The translations under genes and the position numbers were made by a program. Below are positions 25,387-34,222 of a DNA stretch of 64,000 nt, one piece after another; within the stretch, counting starts at the first letter, position 1, and every line of letters starts with the position of its first letter. The notes under the pieces are model-generated. The model saw only the letters and a program-made list of their open reading frames with translations, did no database searches and was not told the origin of the DNA. The stretch is from Deltaproteobacteria bacterium (GTDB lineage Bacteria > Desulfobacterota > Binatia > UBA9968 > JAJDTQ01). The stretch spans positions 36,443 through 100,442 of the forward strand of contig JAPPNF010000156.1 of NCBI GenBank assembly GCA_028818755.1, in the 5' to 3' direction.

Positions 25387-26400
25387 ATGCGATTCTATAT
25401 CAACATCCTCTCCACCTACTATCCCGACATCGATCCGCCCTACGAGGTCTACTACCGGCAGATGCTGGAGCAGATCGAGCTGGCCGAGGAGCTTGGCTTC
25501 GAGTGCTTCATGTTCAACGAGCACCACTTCCTGGGCTACGGCGGTCTCATCGCCAACCCGGCGGTCATGCTGGCGGCGGCCGCGGCCAGGACCTCCAGGA
25601 TCCGCCTCGGGCCCTGCATCGCCATCCTGAGCGTACGTCAGCCGCTGCAGGTCGCCGAGGACTACGCGATGGTGGACGCCCTGTCCGGCGGCCGGCTGGA
25701 ATTCGGCATCGGGCTGGGCAACACGGCCCTGGATTACCGAGTGTTCGAGGTGCCGCAAACCGAGGGGCGGGCACGGTACCAGGAGGCCCACGACATCATC
25801 ATCAAGGCGTGGACCGAGGAGCGCTTCAGCCATGCCGGCGAGTTCTGGCGGTTCGAGGAGATCACCCTTTACCCGCGCCCCGTGCAGCAGCCGCTGCCGC
25901 TCATCTGGGTGGCGGGCACCTCGCCGGAGGGACTGGGGTGGGCCGGGCGGAACGGCTACCACATCATGACCGTGGGTCATCCCCATCCGCCGGACAAGGT
26001 GGGCGCGGGCGTGCAGGCCTGGCGCGAGGGCCTGGTGGCCACGGGCCGCGACCCCGAGGACTACCACTGCCAGTACCACCTGCGCACCTACGTCAACGAG
26101 GATGCCTCGACGGCCCGGGAGATCGGCGAGAGGGCGATCGACCGCTACGAGGCGATCTCACGGATCCAGCGCAAGGCGCCTCTTCCGCCGGGTTACGTCT
26201 ACGACTTCGAGGGAATGCTGGAAACGGGGCGCAACCTCTACGGCACCCCGGAGCAGTGCATCGAGATCATCAACAACGCCCGCCGACACTACTACTTCGA
26301 CACCGTGACCCACAACTTCAACTTCGGCGGGCTCCCGCACGAGGAAGTGAAAAAGTCCATGCGCCTCTTCGCGCGCGAGGTCATGCCGGCGTTCCGCTAA
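25387..26400 (+). CDS. LLM class flavin-dependent oxidoreductase (3)
   Basis: A 337-residue luciferase-like monooxygenase. Family blocks are LGFECFMFNEHHFLGYGG, SRIRLGPCIAILSVRQPL, YAMVDALSGGRLEFGIGLGN, PLIWVAGTSPEGLGWAGRNG and NFNFGGLPHEEVKKSM. The C-terminal NFNFGG motif also appears in several uncharacterised alkane-monooxygenase-like LLM proteins. The ATG at 25387 follows AAGGGGAAACCC. It lies next to the DHP-decarboxylase-like gene at 26458 (opposite strand), repeating a pairing seen at 23-24 kb. Confidence 0.85.
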   Translation: MRFYINILSTYYPDIDPPYEVYYRQMLEQIELAEELGFECFMFNEHHFLGYGGLIANPAVMLAAAAARTSRIRLGPCIAILSVRQPLQVAEDYAMVDALSGGRLEFGIGLGNTALDYRVFEVPQTEGRARYQEAHDIIIKAWTEERFSHAGEFWRFEEITLYPRPVQQPLPLIWVAGTSPEGLGWAGRNGYHIMTVGHPHPPDKVGAGVQAWREGLVATGRDPEDYHCQYHLRTYVNEDASTAREIGERAIDRYEAISRIQRKAPLPPGYVYDFEGMLETGRNLYGTPEQCIEIINNARRHYYFDTVTHNFNFGGLPHEEVKKSMRLFAREVMPAFR

Positions 26401-26410
26401 TCCGTACGCC

Positions 26411-26446
26411 ACCCTTCGACTCCGCTTCGCTACGCTCAGGGTGAAC
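26411..26446. repeat. dispersed intergenic repeat, single copy
   Basis: ACCCTTCGACTCCGCTTCGC, continuing TACGCTCAGGGTGAACG, belongs to the same family as the arms of the palindrome at 36556-36688. It starts ten bases after the LLM stop, between convergent genes, and can fold through CCCT...AGGG. It is likely a REP-type repeat, possibly affecting transcription ends. Confidence 0.55.
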
Positions 26447-26457
26447 GCGCCGCCCCC

Positions 26458-27468
26458 TCAAAGGTCCAGCGTGCTCGGGGCGAATACTTCCTCCAGCGGG
26501 AGTTTGCGTGGCGTGAGCTGCTGCTCGAAGGAGTAGTCGACAAGCGTCTCGAGCATGGCGGCGTTGTCCTTGATGCCGTAGGGGAAGGGGTCTTCTCCGA
26601 CGATGGACCGCGTCTGCTCCAGGTACGCGGGACCGAAGAAAAGGTCCGACGGGATGGCGCGCGGCAGCTGCCGGAGCCAGTGTTCCTTGGCCTTGGCGAA
26701 GGCCGCGTAGAGGTTGAAGGCGAGCCAGGGGTGCTTCTCGTGAACGTCGCCGCGGATCACATAGCAATGGTTTACGGGGACGAACCCGTGAGCCTCGACG
26801 TAGCGCCGACCCTCGGCCATCATGTCCGGAAACAGCGGCCTGACCAGGTCCTCGTCGCCCTCCCGGCGGTCTCCGGTGGAACGATCGATGACGTTGCGTT
26901 CGGCGTGGAAGGTGCTCAGCAGCATGGCCGTGTCGAGCTCCCGGTCCACCAGCATGGAGATCAGGCTCTTTTCCGTAGGAATGCGGTGGAAACGGATCCC
27001 TTCCGGCGGCGTGAAACCGGTGGCGCCGCCGTGGCTCAGTTCCTCGCTGCGCTCCATGTACCAGTCTACGCCGTACTGGGACACGCCGAAGTCGTGCTCC
27101 AGAGTGCCGCGGGCCCACAGCGCCGCGGTCTGCTGGTATTCGCCCACGCCGATACGCTTGCCCGTCAGTTCGCTGGCCTGGGTGATGCCGGAATCCTTGT
27201 GGACGTAGAGCGCCAGGTGCATGAAGCGGCGCGACGGGAACACGGGAATCGCCACCATGTCGTGTCCCCGGGACTTGGCGATGAGCAGGGAGGACATGGA
27301 CATTTCCGCGACTTCGAACTCGCCGAACCTGAGCTGTCGCCAAAACGTCTCCGAGGGGTTCGAGTGGGTCCAGACCAGGTCGACACCTTCCACAGGGACG
27401 GTGCCGTCGAGCAGTGGAGCGATGCGTTCGTATTCGGCGGAGACGAGACTGAGTTGGAGTTTCTTCAT
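26458..27468 (-). CDS. orphan PBP-fold protein, 4,5-dihydroxyphthalate-decarboxylase-like (2)
   Basis: A 336-residue paralogue of the protein at 23167. Shared blocks are LQLSLVSAEYERIAPLLDG, FEVAEMSMSSLLIAKSRG, IPVFPSRRFMHLALYVHKD, GKRIGVGEYQQTAALWARG and FPYGIKDNAAMLETL. It lacks a signal peptide. The gene faces the LLM gene at 25387. In aromatic degraders this fold includes the decarboxylase of 4,5-dihydroxyphthalate, but the name is often applied too widely. Confidence 0.75.
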   Translation of the reverse strand: MKKLQLSLVSAEYERIAPLLDGTVPVEGVDLVWTHSNPSETFWRQLRFGEFEVAEMSMSSLLIAKSRGHDMVAIPVFPSRRFMHLALYVHKDSGITQASELTGKRIGVGEYQQTAALWARGTLEHDFGVSQYGVDWYMERSEELSHGGATGFTPPEGIRFHRIPTEKSLISMLVDRELDTAMLLSTFHAERNVIDRSTGDRREGDEDLVRPLFPDMMAEGRRYVEAHGFVPVNHCYVIRGDVHEKHPWLAFNLYAAFAKAKEHWLRQLPRAIPSDLFFGPAYLEQTRSIVGEDPFPYGIKDNAAMLETLVDYSFEQQLTPRKLPLEEVFAPSTLDL

Positions 27469-27595
27469 GCGAGTCAGTCGGGGTGATGCGGACGTCCGGA
27501 GTAGGGTGCGGTGGTTTCAGCGGGTGCCGGCCGGACCGGGAACGGACGGCGTCGAGCGGTCCGTCCCGGGCCGACGCGGTTTATGAACGACCTCG

Positions 27596-28672
27596 CTACT
27601 GCGCCGTCACGCAGGTGGTCAGCACCGACGGAAGGTCCGGCAGCACCGGCTCCCAGGAGTCGCCGCGGTCGCGGGTGACGTAGAGGGCTCCGGTGCCGCG
27701 TTGCTTGGGATCGAACCCGAACCCCCGGGCGCCGTCGCCCATGGCGACGAAAACGGTATCAGGCTCTTCGGGGTGCCGCTGCAATACCCACGGCATGTAC
27801 GGCATCATCTCGGCAAGGCCGTTGGTGGCGGTGCGCCAGCTCGCGCCCTCGTCATCGCTCAGCATGATCACGCCGTGGGGGTTGGTGTCTTCGCCGCGCC
27901 AGACCCCCGGGGAGCCGCGGCCGCCGCACACCATCATCCGGGGCGTCTCACCGGACAGGAAGAACCAGTCGTGGGTGTAGCTGTACTTTTCGGTGTAGCC
28001 CCACGGCATGCCGTCCTCGACCCGGCGCCACTGCCTTCCGCGGTCGTCGCTGCGGAAGAAACCCCGGGCGCACGACACGTAGTAGCGGTCCTTGCTGCCC
28101 GGATAGTTGTAGATGTGGTGCATGTCGAGATAGTCGATGCCCGAGCTTGCATCCTCCCAGGTCTTGCCCCGGTCCTCGCTGCGCACGACGCCGCCGTGCT
28201 CCAGCGTCAACAGCAGGAGCTCGGAGTCGTCTGGGTGGACCAGGATGTTGCAGACGTGCGGGAACTGCACGCCGACGTACGGTCCCGGGACGCACCACTG
28301 GTTCTGGACCTCCTCGGGCATCTGCTGCAGGCTCTCCAGGTTCTCCCAGGTGTCGCCGCCGTCCTCGCTGCGCATGAGCTGCACGGGACCGAGTCCGGCA
28401 TAGACCACGCGGTCGTCGTTGGGGTCCACCGCAAAGCAGCGGGAGTCGCCCTCGATGACCCTCTTCCAGCTCTTGCCCGCGTCGTCGGTGCGGTAGGCGC
28501 CGTCGAAGGGCACGGCGGCGAAGACGCGCTCGGGCCGGGTCTTCGAGCCGGCTAGCCCGTCCACGGTCTGGCCGGGAAAATGCTCGGCGCACGTCTCCAG
28601 CCCACCGCCGCGGTTCTCGTAGACGGTGAGCCCGCCGTTGAACGCCACGTAATAGCGGAGTGAATCACCCAT
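27596..28672 (-). CDS. BNR/sortilin-type beta-propeller protein
   Basis: A 358-residue protein made of repeated beta-propeller blades with Asp-box signatures: YRTDDAGKSWKRV, MRSEDGGDTWENL, VRSEDRGKTWEDA, FRSDDRGRQWRRV, LSDDEGASWRTA and YVTRDRGDSWEPV. It is related to the exo-alpha-sialidase, sortilin and photosystem-assembly propellers. No signal peptide and no enzymatic residues can be identified. It precedes the M24 gene's stop region on the same strand and may be co-transcribed with it. Function unknown. Confidence 0.78.
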   Translation of the reverse strand: MGDSLRYYVAFNGGLTVYENRGGGLETCAEHFPGQTVDGLAGSKTRPERVFAAVPFDGAYRTDDAGKSWKRVIEGDSRCFAVDPNDDRVVYAGLGPVQLMRSEDGGDTWENLESLQQMPEEVQNQWCVPGPYVGVQFPHVCNILVHPDDSELLLLTLEHGGVVRSEDRGKTWEDASSGIDYLDMHHIYNYPGSKDRYYVSCARGFFRSDDRGRQWRRVEDGMPWGYTEKYSYTHDWFFLSGETPRMMVCGGRGSPGVWRGEDTNPHGVIMLSDDEGASWRTATNGLAEMMPYMPWVLQRHPEEPDTVFVAMGDGARGFGFDPKQRGTGALYVTRDRGDSWEPVLPDLPSVLTTCVTAQ

Positions 28673-28699
28673 CGTTCTCTCCTCCTTTGCGTTTCCGAT

Positions 28700-29953
28700 C
28701 TAGCGCGGCGCCACCAGAATCTCCTCCCGCGGGAAGTGGTCCATGATCTCGGCGCCGTCCTTGGTCACCACCACCATGTTCTCCAGCCGCACGCCGCCCA
28801 CGCGGGTCTCGCCCTCTCGGCTCTCGATGGCGATGGTCATGCCCTCCTCGAACACCTGCGGGTAGTTCAGCGACCACTGGCGGTTGATGATCGGGATGTC
28901 GTAGTTGGTGCTTCCCTGGGTGAGACCGATACCGTGGCCGATCTCGCTGGCCAGCACCTCGCACTCCTCGTCGTAGCCCCAGCTCGACGCCGGCGGGAAG
29001 TGCTTGGCGGCATCGGCGGTGGTGGCGCCGGGCTTGATGGCGTCGATGACGCCGTCGATGCTGTCCTTGACGCGCTTGTACCAGTCCAGTTCCTTGGCGT
29101 TGGGCTTCCTGCCCACGATGAAGGTCCGGTAGGTGCAGGTGGCGTAGCCCTGGTAGGTGAGGCCGCAGAGCGAGCCGTATAAGAGGTCGCCCGTTTGCAA
29201 CAGCCGGCTGGACTGATGGAAGCCGCGGTCGAAGGTGCTGGGCCCGGAGCGCCAGCCTCCCGGCGGCGCCGACTCCGCGCCCATGTCGTAGCCTGCCTTG
29301 GTGGCGACGCCCGAGAGCTGGGTGTCGCGGACGCCCGGCTTGGCGTTCTCCCAGATGCTGTACCAGACGCCCTCCACGATGGCGGCGGCGGTCTTGAGGC
29401 AATCGATCTCGTCGGCGGTCTTGATCTTGCGGATCTCCTTCATCACCAGGCTGAAGTCCACCAGGTTCTTGACGCCGGCGTTGGTGAGGGCCTCCCGGGC
29501 GATGCCGTCGAAGGCGCTGAAGCCGATCTTCTCGTTCAGGAGCCCGCGGCTCTTGAGCTCGTCGTGGATGTCGGCGGCGAACTGCCGGGCCTCGTCCTTG
29601 GCCGCCTCGATGCCGCAGGCCGCGGTCAGCCATGCACGCGCCGGCCGCCACTCGGTGATCCAGGGCGCCTGGTCCGGCATCTGGTGGAAGTGGCCGCTGT
29701 GCTCGTACATCACCGGGTCGTGGTCGGCGAAGAACAACGTGTAGCGGCACATGGGATAGTTGAACCCCTTGAGGCCGGTGAGGTAGCGGATGTTCGCGGA
29801 GTTGGCTTCCAGCAGCGCCGGTATGCCGTGCTCGCGCATGATCCGCTTGGCCCGCTCGGCCCGCTCCCGGCGCATGCGGTCGGTGTTGAGACGCTCCTGC
29901 CAGTCCGATACCTCGTTGCCGTAGATGAGCTTGGATGCGTACTGCGGTGCCAT
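28700..29953 (-). CDS. M24-family protein lacking both aspartate metal ligands
   Basis: A 417-residue creatinase-N plus pita-bread (M24) protein. Against the usual GDL-x3-D...D-x2-RTF metal site, this one reads GDLLYGSLCGLTYQGYATCTYRTF, given here with its key positions: both Asp ligands are replaced, by Ser and Cys. The later His (GHGIGLTQG) and the two Glu (IAIESREG and VRLENMVVV) remain. That pattern fits a metal-independent creatinase-like C-N hydrolase rather than an aminopeptidase P. The start at 29953 follows AAAGGAGGTTTCTTTC. Substrate unknown. Confidence 0.8.
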   Translation of the reverse strand: MAPQYASKLIYGNEVSDWQERLNTDRMRRERAERAKRIMREHGIPALLEANSANIRYLTGLKGFNYPMCRYTLFFADHDPVMYEHSGHFHQMPDQAPWITEWRPARAWLTAACGIEAAKDEARQFAADIHDELKSRGLLNEKIGFSAFDGIAREALTNAGVKNLVDFSLVMKEIRKIKTADEIDCLKTAAAIVEGVWYSIWENAKPGVRDTQLSGVATKAGYDMGAESAPPGGWRSGPSTFDRGFHQSSRLLQTGDLLYGSLCGLTYQGYATCTYRTFIVGRKPNAKELDWYKRVKDSIDGVIDAIKPGATTADAAKHFPPASSWGYDEECEVLASEIGHGIGLTQGSTNYDIPIINRQWSLNYPQVFEEGMTIAIESREGETRVGGVRLENMVVVTKDGAEIMDHFPREEILVAPR

Positions 29954-30002
29954 GAAAGAAACCTCCTTTGGTGGCCGCGGGAACCAGGAGTCTGTCCGAT
30001 GA

Positions 30003-30023
30003 GGGCGGGTCGGAAACCCGCCC
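30003..30023. repeat. short hairpin repeat GGGCGGGT/ACCCGCCC
   Basis: An 8-bp perfect inverted repeat with a 5-base loop, in the divergent region between the M24 gene and the amidohydrolase. The unit GGGGCGGGTTT..GACCCGCCCC is a familiar dispersed intergenic sequence in high-GC uncultured bacteria. No function is evident. Confidence 0.4.
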
Positions 30024-30047
30024 CTACATGGCCACATGAGCCGGACC

Positions 30048-30076
30048 TTGTCAAGGTTCGGCCGGGGTAATAGGAT
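30048..30076 (+). promoter_or_regulatory. possible promoter TTGTCA-N17-TAGGAT
   Basis: TTGTCA (30048-30053) is followed after 17 bases by TAGGAT (30071-30076). The predicted start is about 45 bases before the amidohydrolase ATG at 30128. The -10 is weak, so this is tentative. Confidence 0.35.
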
Positions 30077-30127
30077 GGGCGGAAGCCCCAAGCGGCGGCA
30101 GCGTTCACGGGAAGGAGACGAGGGAAG

Positions 30128-31156
30128 ATGAGCAACTACCGCGCCGTCGATGCGGACGGCCACGTGATGGAGCATCCCGCGGAGATCAAGGAGTTCTTCG
30201 AGCCGCCCTACAACCAACTGCCCTGGACCGTCTACTCGCTGTTTCCGAGCGTGGACGGCTTCGTCCGCGGCTTCTCGCGTCTGACCGAGGAGGACGATCC
30301 GAACGCCGAGCGCTGGGTGGAGTTTCTCGACCGCTGCGGCATCGAGACCTCCTATCTGTATCCGTCGGTGGGCCTCGCCAGCGGCATGATCCAGGACCGG
30401 GACTATGCCGCGGCCATCGCACGGGCCTACAACCGCTGGGTGCACGCGAAGTTCATGCAGGCCAGCGAGCGCCTGCGCGCGGTGGCGCTGATCCCGGCCC
30501 AGAACATACCGGAAGCCGTGACCGAGCTTCGCGCCGCGGTGACCGAGCTGGGCATGCCCGGCGCCATGCTGCCGTCGGTCACGGCCGCCGGCAAGCATTA
30601 CGGCCACCGCGACTTCGACCCCCTCTACGAGGAAGCCCAGCGGCTCGGCTGCTGCCTGGCCATCCACGGCGCCGTGAGCCAGCGCATCGGCATCGACAAC
30701 TCCGACAACCTCTTCAAGACCCACACGCTGGAACACCCGTTGTCCCAGCTCATCCAGTTCACCGACATGATGACCGAGGGCGTGTTTGAGCGTTTTCCCG
30801 ACCTGCGCTTCGCCTTCCTGGAAGCGGGCGCCGGCTGGGTGCCCTACATGATGGACCGCATGGACGAGAACTACGAGCGGCGAAGGCGCTGGTGCCCGGT
30901 GCTGACCAAGCGCCCCAGTGACTACGTGCGCGACGGCAACGTCTACTTCAGTTGCGAGGTGGAGGAGAGGACCCTGCCCACCGTACTGCAGCTCGTGGGA
31001 GAGGACCGCATCCTCTTCGCCTCCGATTACCCTCACGAGCGCCACAAGGGCGAGTTCTACGGCGACATCGACGAGCTGAGCGCCCGCGAGGACCTCTCGG
31101 ACACGCAGAAGCACAAGGTGCTCTACGCCAACGCCGAGCGGTTCTACAACGGCTGA
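30128..31156 (+). CDS. amidohydrolase family protein, ACMSD-like (1)
   Basis: A 342-residue TIM-barrel enzyme of the amidohydrolase-2 branch, which includes decarboxylases of aromatic acids. Metal-ligand candidates are DADGH at the start, AIHGAVSQ and the active-site Asp in FASDYPHERHKG. The AFLEAGAGWVPYMMDRMDE block is diagnostic of the group. The start follows GGGAAGGAGACGAGGGAAG. The VOC gene begins 41 bases after its stop and is probably in the same operon. A second, divergent relative is at 34223. Confidence 0.85.
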   Translation: MSNYRAVDADGHVMEHPAEIKEFFEPPYNQLPWTVYSLFPSVDGFVRGFSRLTEEDDPNAERWVEFLDRCGIETSYLYPSVGLASGMIQDRDYAAAIARAYNRWVHAKFMQASERLRAVALIPAQNIPEAVTELRAAVTELGMPGAMLPSVTAAGKHYGHRDFDPLYEEAQRLGCCLAIHGAVSQRIGIDNSDNLFKTHTLEHPLSQLIQFTDMMTEGVFERFPDLRFAFLEAGAGWVPYMMDRMDENYERRRRWCPVLTKRPSDYVRDGNVYFSCEVEERTLPTVLQLVGEDRILFASDYPHERHKGEFYGDIDELSAREDLSDTQKHKVLYANAERFYNG

Positions 31157-31197
31157 CGGAAGCAGCCCGGAGGGAAGCCGACAGGAGGAAACCCATC

Positions 31198-31644
31198 ATG
31201 CCGAAGGTCTCATCATTGGGCCACGTGGGCCTGCTGGTCCACGACATCGAGCGCTCCAAGGCCTTCTACCGCGACGTGCTGGGCCTGACCGTCAGCGACG
31301 AGAGCGAAACCGGCACCGTGTTCATGACCGCCCAGGAGCGCCACCAGGAGCACCACGAGCTGCAGTTGCGCCCCGGCCGGGAAGACGGGCAGGTGGTCTC
31401 GCAGATATCCTTCCGGTGCGAGAGCCTCGCCGAGTTGAAGGCCTTCCACCGCGACTTCGTGGAACGCGGCATCGCCATCCAGCACGTCAACAGCCACGGC
31501 AACGCCATCGGCATCTATTTCACCGACCCCGACGGCAACACCGTGGAAGTCTACTGGCCCACCGGCATCGACTGGCCGCAGCCGTTCCGCAAGTCGGTTG
31601 ATCTCACTGCCGCCGACGAGGAGATCCTGGCGAATCTGACGTGA
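31198..31644 (+). CDS. VOC-family protein (glyoxalase/extradiol dioxygenase fold), single domain
   Basis: A 148-residue protein with two beta-alpha-beta-beta-beta modules. Key blocks are LGHVGLLVHDIERSKAFYRD (first His), HHELQLRPG, HVNSHGNAIGIYFTDPDGNT and VEVYWPTG (Glu). The His/Glu pattern supports a metal site. It follows the amidohydrolase with a good AGGAGGAAACCC site. It could be a ring-cleaving dioxygenase for the same substrate, or a glyoxalase; sequence alone does not decide. Confidence 0.82.
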   Translation: MPKVSSLGHVGLLVHDIERSKAFYRDVLGLTVSDESETGTVFMTAQERHQEHHELQLRPGREDGQVVSQISFRCESLAELKAFHRDFVERGIAIQHVNSHGNAIGIYFTDPDGNTVEVYWPTGIDWPQPFRKSVDLTAADEEILANLT

Positions 31645-31775
31645 AAGCTAAGGTTCCTCCCGACACTGGCTTTTTGCGCGCAGGCGTGGGTTGGGACGTG
31701 ATCGAGGAAGCGACGGGCCTGAACGAATCCGGATTCAAGGCCCTCAAGGAACGGTTGTCAGCGGCGGATCGGTAA
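31641..31775 (+). CDS. 44-residue hypothetical protein overlapping the VOC stop
   Basis: A GTG at 31641 overlaps the VOC stop (ACGTGA) and opens a 44-residue frame. It ends GWDVIEEATGLNESGFKALK then ERLSAADR. That ending resembles the C-terminal 'W..IE..TGL....F..L' tail of Rpn/PD-(D/E)XK-type proteins, so it may be a remnant rather than a working gene. The 4-base overlap is typical of coupled genes but could be chance. Confidence 0.3.
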   Translation: MKAKVPPDTGFLRAGVGWDVIEEATGLNESGFKALKERLSAADR

Positions 31776-31882
31776 TTCGTGACCACATTAAGGTGAAGAC
31801 GGCCTCGCCGGTGTCAACGTCGCCGGCGAGCAAACATTCAATCCCCTCTGTGAACGTTACCCGAGAATACGGCTGTGGAGTG

Positions 31883-31912
31883 GGACCCTGAGCCCCGAAG
31901 GGCGCAGGGTCC
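31883..31912. terminator. hairpin between convergent genes, possible terminator
   Basis: GGACCCTG...CAGGGTCC with inner GCCC/GGGC gives a stem of about 12 pairs with two mismatches and a CGA loop. It sits 14 bases before the stop of the minus-strand molybdenum hydroxylase and ~100 bases after the plus-strand operon. There is no T-run on either side, so it would be a weak or factor-assisted terminator. Confidence 0.4.
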
Positions 31913-31926
31913 TGTGTTCCTAGCCG

Positions 31927-34173
31927 CTACGATTCGTTCAGCGCCGCGTACACTTTCTCTGCGGTAAGCGGGAGCTCGTAGATGCGTGCGCCGGTGGCGT
32001 CGGCCACGGCGTTGGCGATGGCGGCGGCGGTGGGGACGTTGGGGAGCTCGCCGATGGCCTTGCCCTGGAAGGGGACCGGGCCTTCGCCCTGGTCGACGAA
32101 GACGGTGTCGAGCCTGGGGATGTCCTTGGCGCAGGGGAGCTTGAAGTCGCCCAGGTTGAGCGTGGTGATCCGGCCGTCGGACATGGGGTTGTCTTCCATG
32201 AGCGCGAAGCCCACGCCGTTGACCACGCCGCCGTCGATCTGGCCCTGGTAGGTCAGGTGGTTGATGATCCGGCCGGAGTCGTGGGCGGTGGTCATGCGGG
32301 TGACGGTTACCTGGCCGGTCTCCGGGTCCACCTCCACCTCGGCGATCTGCGCGGCAAATGACGTGATGGGCGGCTGGCCTTCGGGGGCGAAGACCGTATC
32401 GTGGTGGAACGACCCGCCGGCCTCGGCGATGGCGGCCTGAGCAACTTCGACGAACGACAGATCACTGCCCTCGGGGGCGGCGAAGCGGCCGTCCACCCGG
32501 CCCACCTGGTCGGGCTCGCAGCCGAGCTTCCTGGCGGCGCACTCCACGAGCATTTCGTGCACCTCTCGGGCGGCCTTGTGAGCGGCGTGTCCGGTGGTGT
32601 TGGTGGACTTGCTGCCGCCGGTGCCGGGGTCCCACGGGGAGTTGTCGGTATCCTCCACCCGGATGCGAATGGTCTCGGGCGCGGTGCCCAGGGTCTCGCT
32701 GACGATCTGCACGATGGCGGTGTGGATTCCGGGTCCCACGTCAGGCACGCCCACGCGAACCGTCACCGTGCCGTCTTCCTCCAGGTCGATGCCGGCGTTG
32801 GCGTTGCCGCCGCCGGCGCCGCGCTCGTATAGCGCGATGCCGCGTCCCCGGTTGGGACCCGGCGGGTCCGTGCGCCATCCCGACGCCTCCACGGCCTTCT
32901 CCAGGGTTTCCCGGGCGAGAATGCCGTCCCACTTGGCGCCCAGTGGCGAGGTGTCGCCGGGGACCACCAAGTTGCGCAGGCGGAAGTCCGCGGGGTCAAT
33001 GCCCATCTCCCGTGCGATCTGGCCCATCTGAGATTCCACCGCGAAGACGATCTGTGGGCTCCCCGGGGTGCGGGTCTGGGTGCACGGGACCTGGTTGGTG
33101 TAGGCGCAGATGGTCTCGATGCGAATGGCCGGGATCCGGTAGTAGCTGGCCAGCCGCTTGGCGCCCAGCACCGTGATCTCGGGATTGGCCTTCCAGGCGG
33201 CGTAGGCGCCGCCCGCGAACGTGACTTTGCCGTCGACGGCGGTAAGCGTGCCGTCGTTCTTGACGCCGACGCGCAGGGACACGATGGCCGGATGCCGGTG
33301 GGCGGCGGTGGCGATCTCCTCGGTGTAGGTGAGGACCATGCGCACCGGCCGGCCCGTCTCCTTGGCCAGGTAGTAGCACACCGGGGTATCGATCATCGAA
33401 GCCTTGCCGCCGAAGTCCCCGCCCACCGAAAGGATGTGGACGTTCACCTTCTCAGGCTCGATTTCGAGGTCCTGGGCCAGCCGGTTCTTGAGCGCGAACG
33501 GCCCCTTGTTGGAAGCCCAAACCTCCACGTTTCCCGACTCGTCCACCGCCACGGTGCAGGAGTGGGGCTCCAGGTAGCCGTGGTGCGCCAGTTGGGTGGC
33601 GAAGGTGCCCTCGAACACCCGGTCGGCGTTGTCGAAGCCGCCGTCGATGTCGCCGTTCTGCCAGATGCTGTGAGACTGGACGTTGGGCCGGTCGGGGTCC
33701 ACGCCCTCCGCCAGCGGCGGGGCGTTCTTGTAGTTCCGCGGCGCGTCGTGCAGCGCCACGGTGCCGGGCTTCACCGCTTCCAGCGGATCGTACACCCCGG
33801 GTAGTTCCTCGTAGTCCACCTCGATGAGGCGCAACGCCTCTTCGGCGATCTCCGGCGTATCGGCTGCCACCGCGGCCACCGGGTCGCTCACGAATCGCAC
33901 CCTGTCCCTGGCCAACACCGGCATGTCCTTCATACGCAGTCCCACGTACACTTCCGGCAGGTCCGCGCCCGTCAGCACCGCGTGGACGCCCGGCAGCGCC
34001 TTGGCTTTGCTGGTGTCGATGTTGCGTATGCGCGCGTGAGGCAGCGGGCTGCGCAACACCTTGGCGTACAACGATTCGGGGATCGGCAGATCCGCGGCGT
34101 AGCGGGTCGCGCCGGTGACTTTATCCGCGCCCTCGATGCGGGGCATGGGTTTTCCGACGGTCTGATAGGCCAA
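31927..34173 (-). CDS. xanthine dehydrogenase family, molybdopterin-binding subunit
   Basis: A 748-residue molybdenum hydroxylase large subunit (CoxL/XdhB type). N-terminal Ald_Xan_dh_C region: GADKVTGATRYAADLPIPES and VRFVSDPVAAVAADT. Mo-cofactor regions: HGYLEPHSCTVAVDE, SVGGDFGGKASMIDTP and GGSKSTNTTGHAAH. The catalytic base should be the Glu of GKAIGELPNVPTAAAIANAV. These enzymes insert water-derived oxygen into heterocycles or aldehydes. No [2Fe-2S] or FAD subunit gene is adjacent, which is unusual for a functional enzyme. The downstream side of its leader abuts the amidohydrolase stop. Confidence 0.88.
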   Translation of the reverse strand: MAYQTVGKPMPRIEGADKVTGATRYAADLPIPESLYAKVLRSPLPHARIRNIDTSKAKALPGVHAVLTGADLPEVYVGLRMKDMPVLARDRVRFVSDPVAAVAADTPEIAEEALRLIEVDYEELPGVYDPLEAVKPGTVALHDAPRNYKNAPPLAEGVDPDRPNVQSHSIWQNGDIDGGFDNADRVFEGTFATQLAHHGYLEPHSCTVAVDESGNVEVWASNKGPFALKNRLAQDLEIEPEKVNVHILSVGGDFGGKASMIDTPVCYYLAKETGRPVRMVLTYTEEIATAAHRHPAIVSLRVGVKNDGTLTAVDGKVTFAGGAYAAWKANPEITVLGAKRLASYYRIPAIRIETICAYTNQVPCTQTRTPGSPQIVFAVESQMGQIAREMGIDPADFRLRNLVVPGDTSPLGAKWDGILARETLEKAVEASGWRTDPPGPNRGRGIALYERGAGGGNANAGIDLEEDGTVTVRVGVPDVGPGIHTAIVQIVSETLGTAPETIRIRVEDTDNSPWDPGTGGSKSTNTTGHAAHKAAREVHEMLVECAARKLGCEPDQVGRVDGRFAAPEGSDLSFVEVAQAAIAEAGGSFHHDTVFAPEGQPPITSFAAQIAEVEVDPETGQVTVTRMTTAHDSGRIINHLTYQGQIDGGVVNGVGFALMEDNPMSDGRITTLNLGDFKLPCAKDIPRLDTVFVDQGEGPVPFQGKAIGELPNVPTAAAIANAVADATGARIYELPLTAEKVYAALNES

Positions 34174-34222
34174 GGTTCACCTCCGGTTGATTCGCTGCGT
34201 GAATGCCGATTCAGGGTGCTGT

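Noticed and set aside
28700..31114. 804-codon frame covering the M24 gene and beyond
   Set aside because: Only the part from 29953 matches M24 and has a ribosome site; the rest is antisense to the amidohydrolase at 30128.
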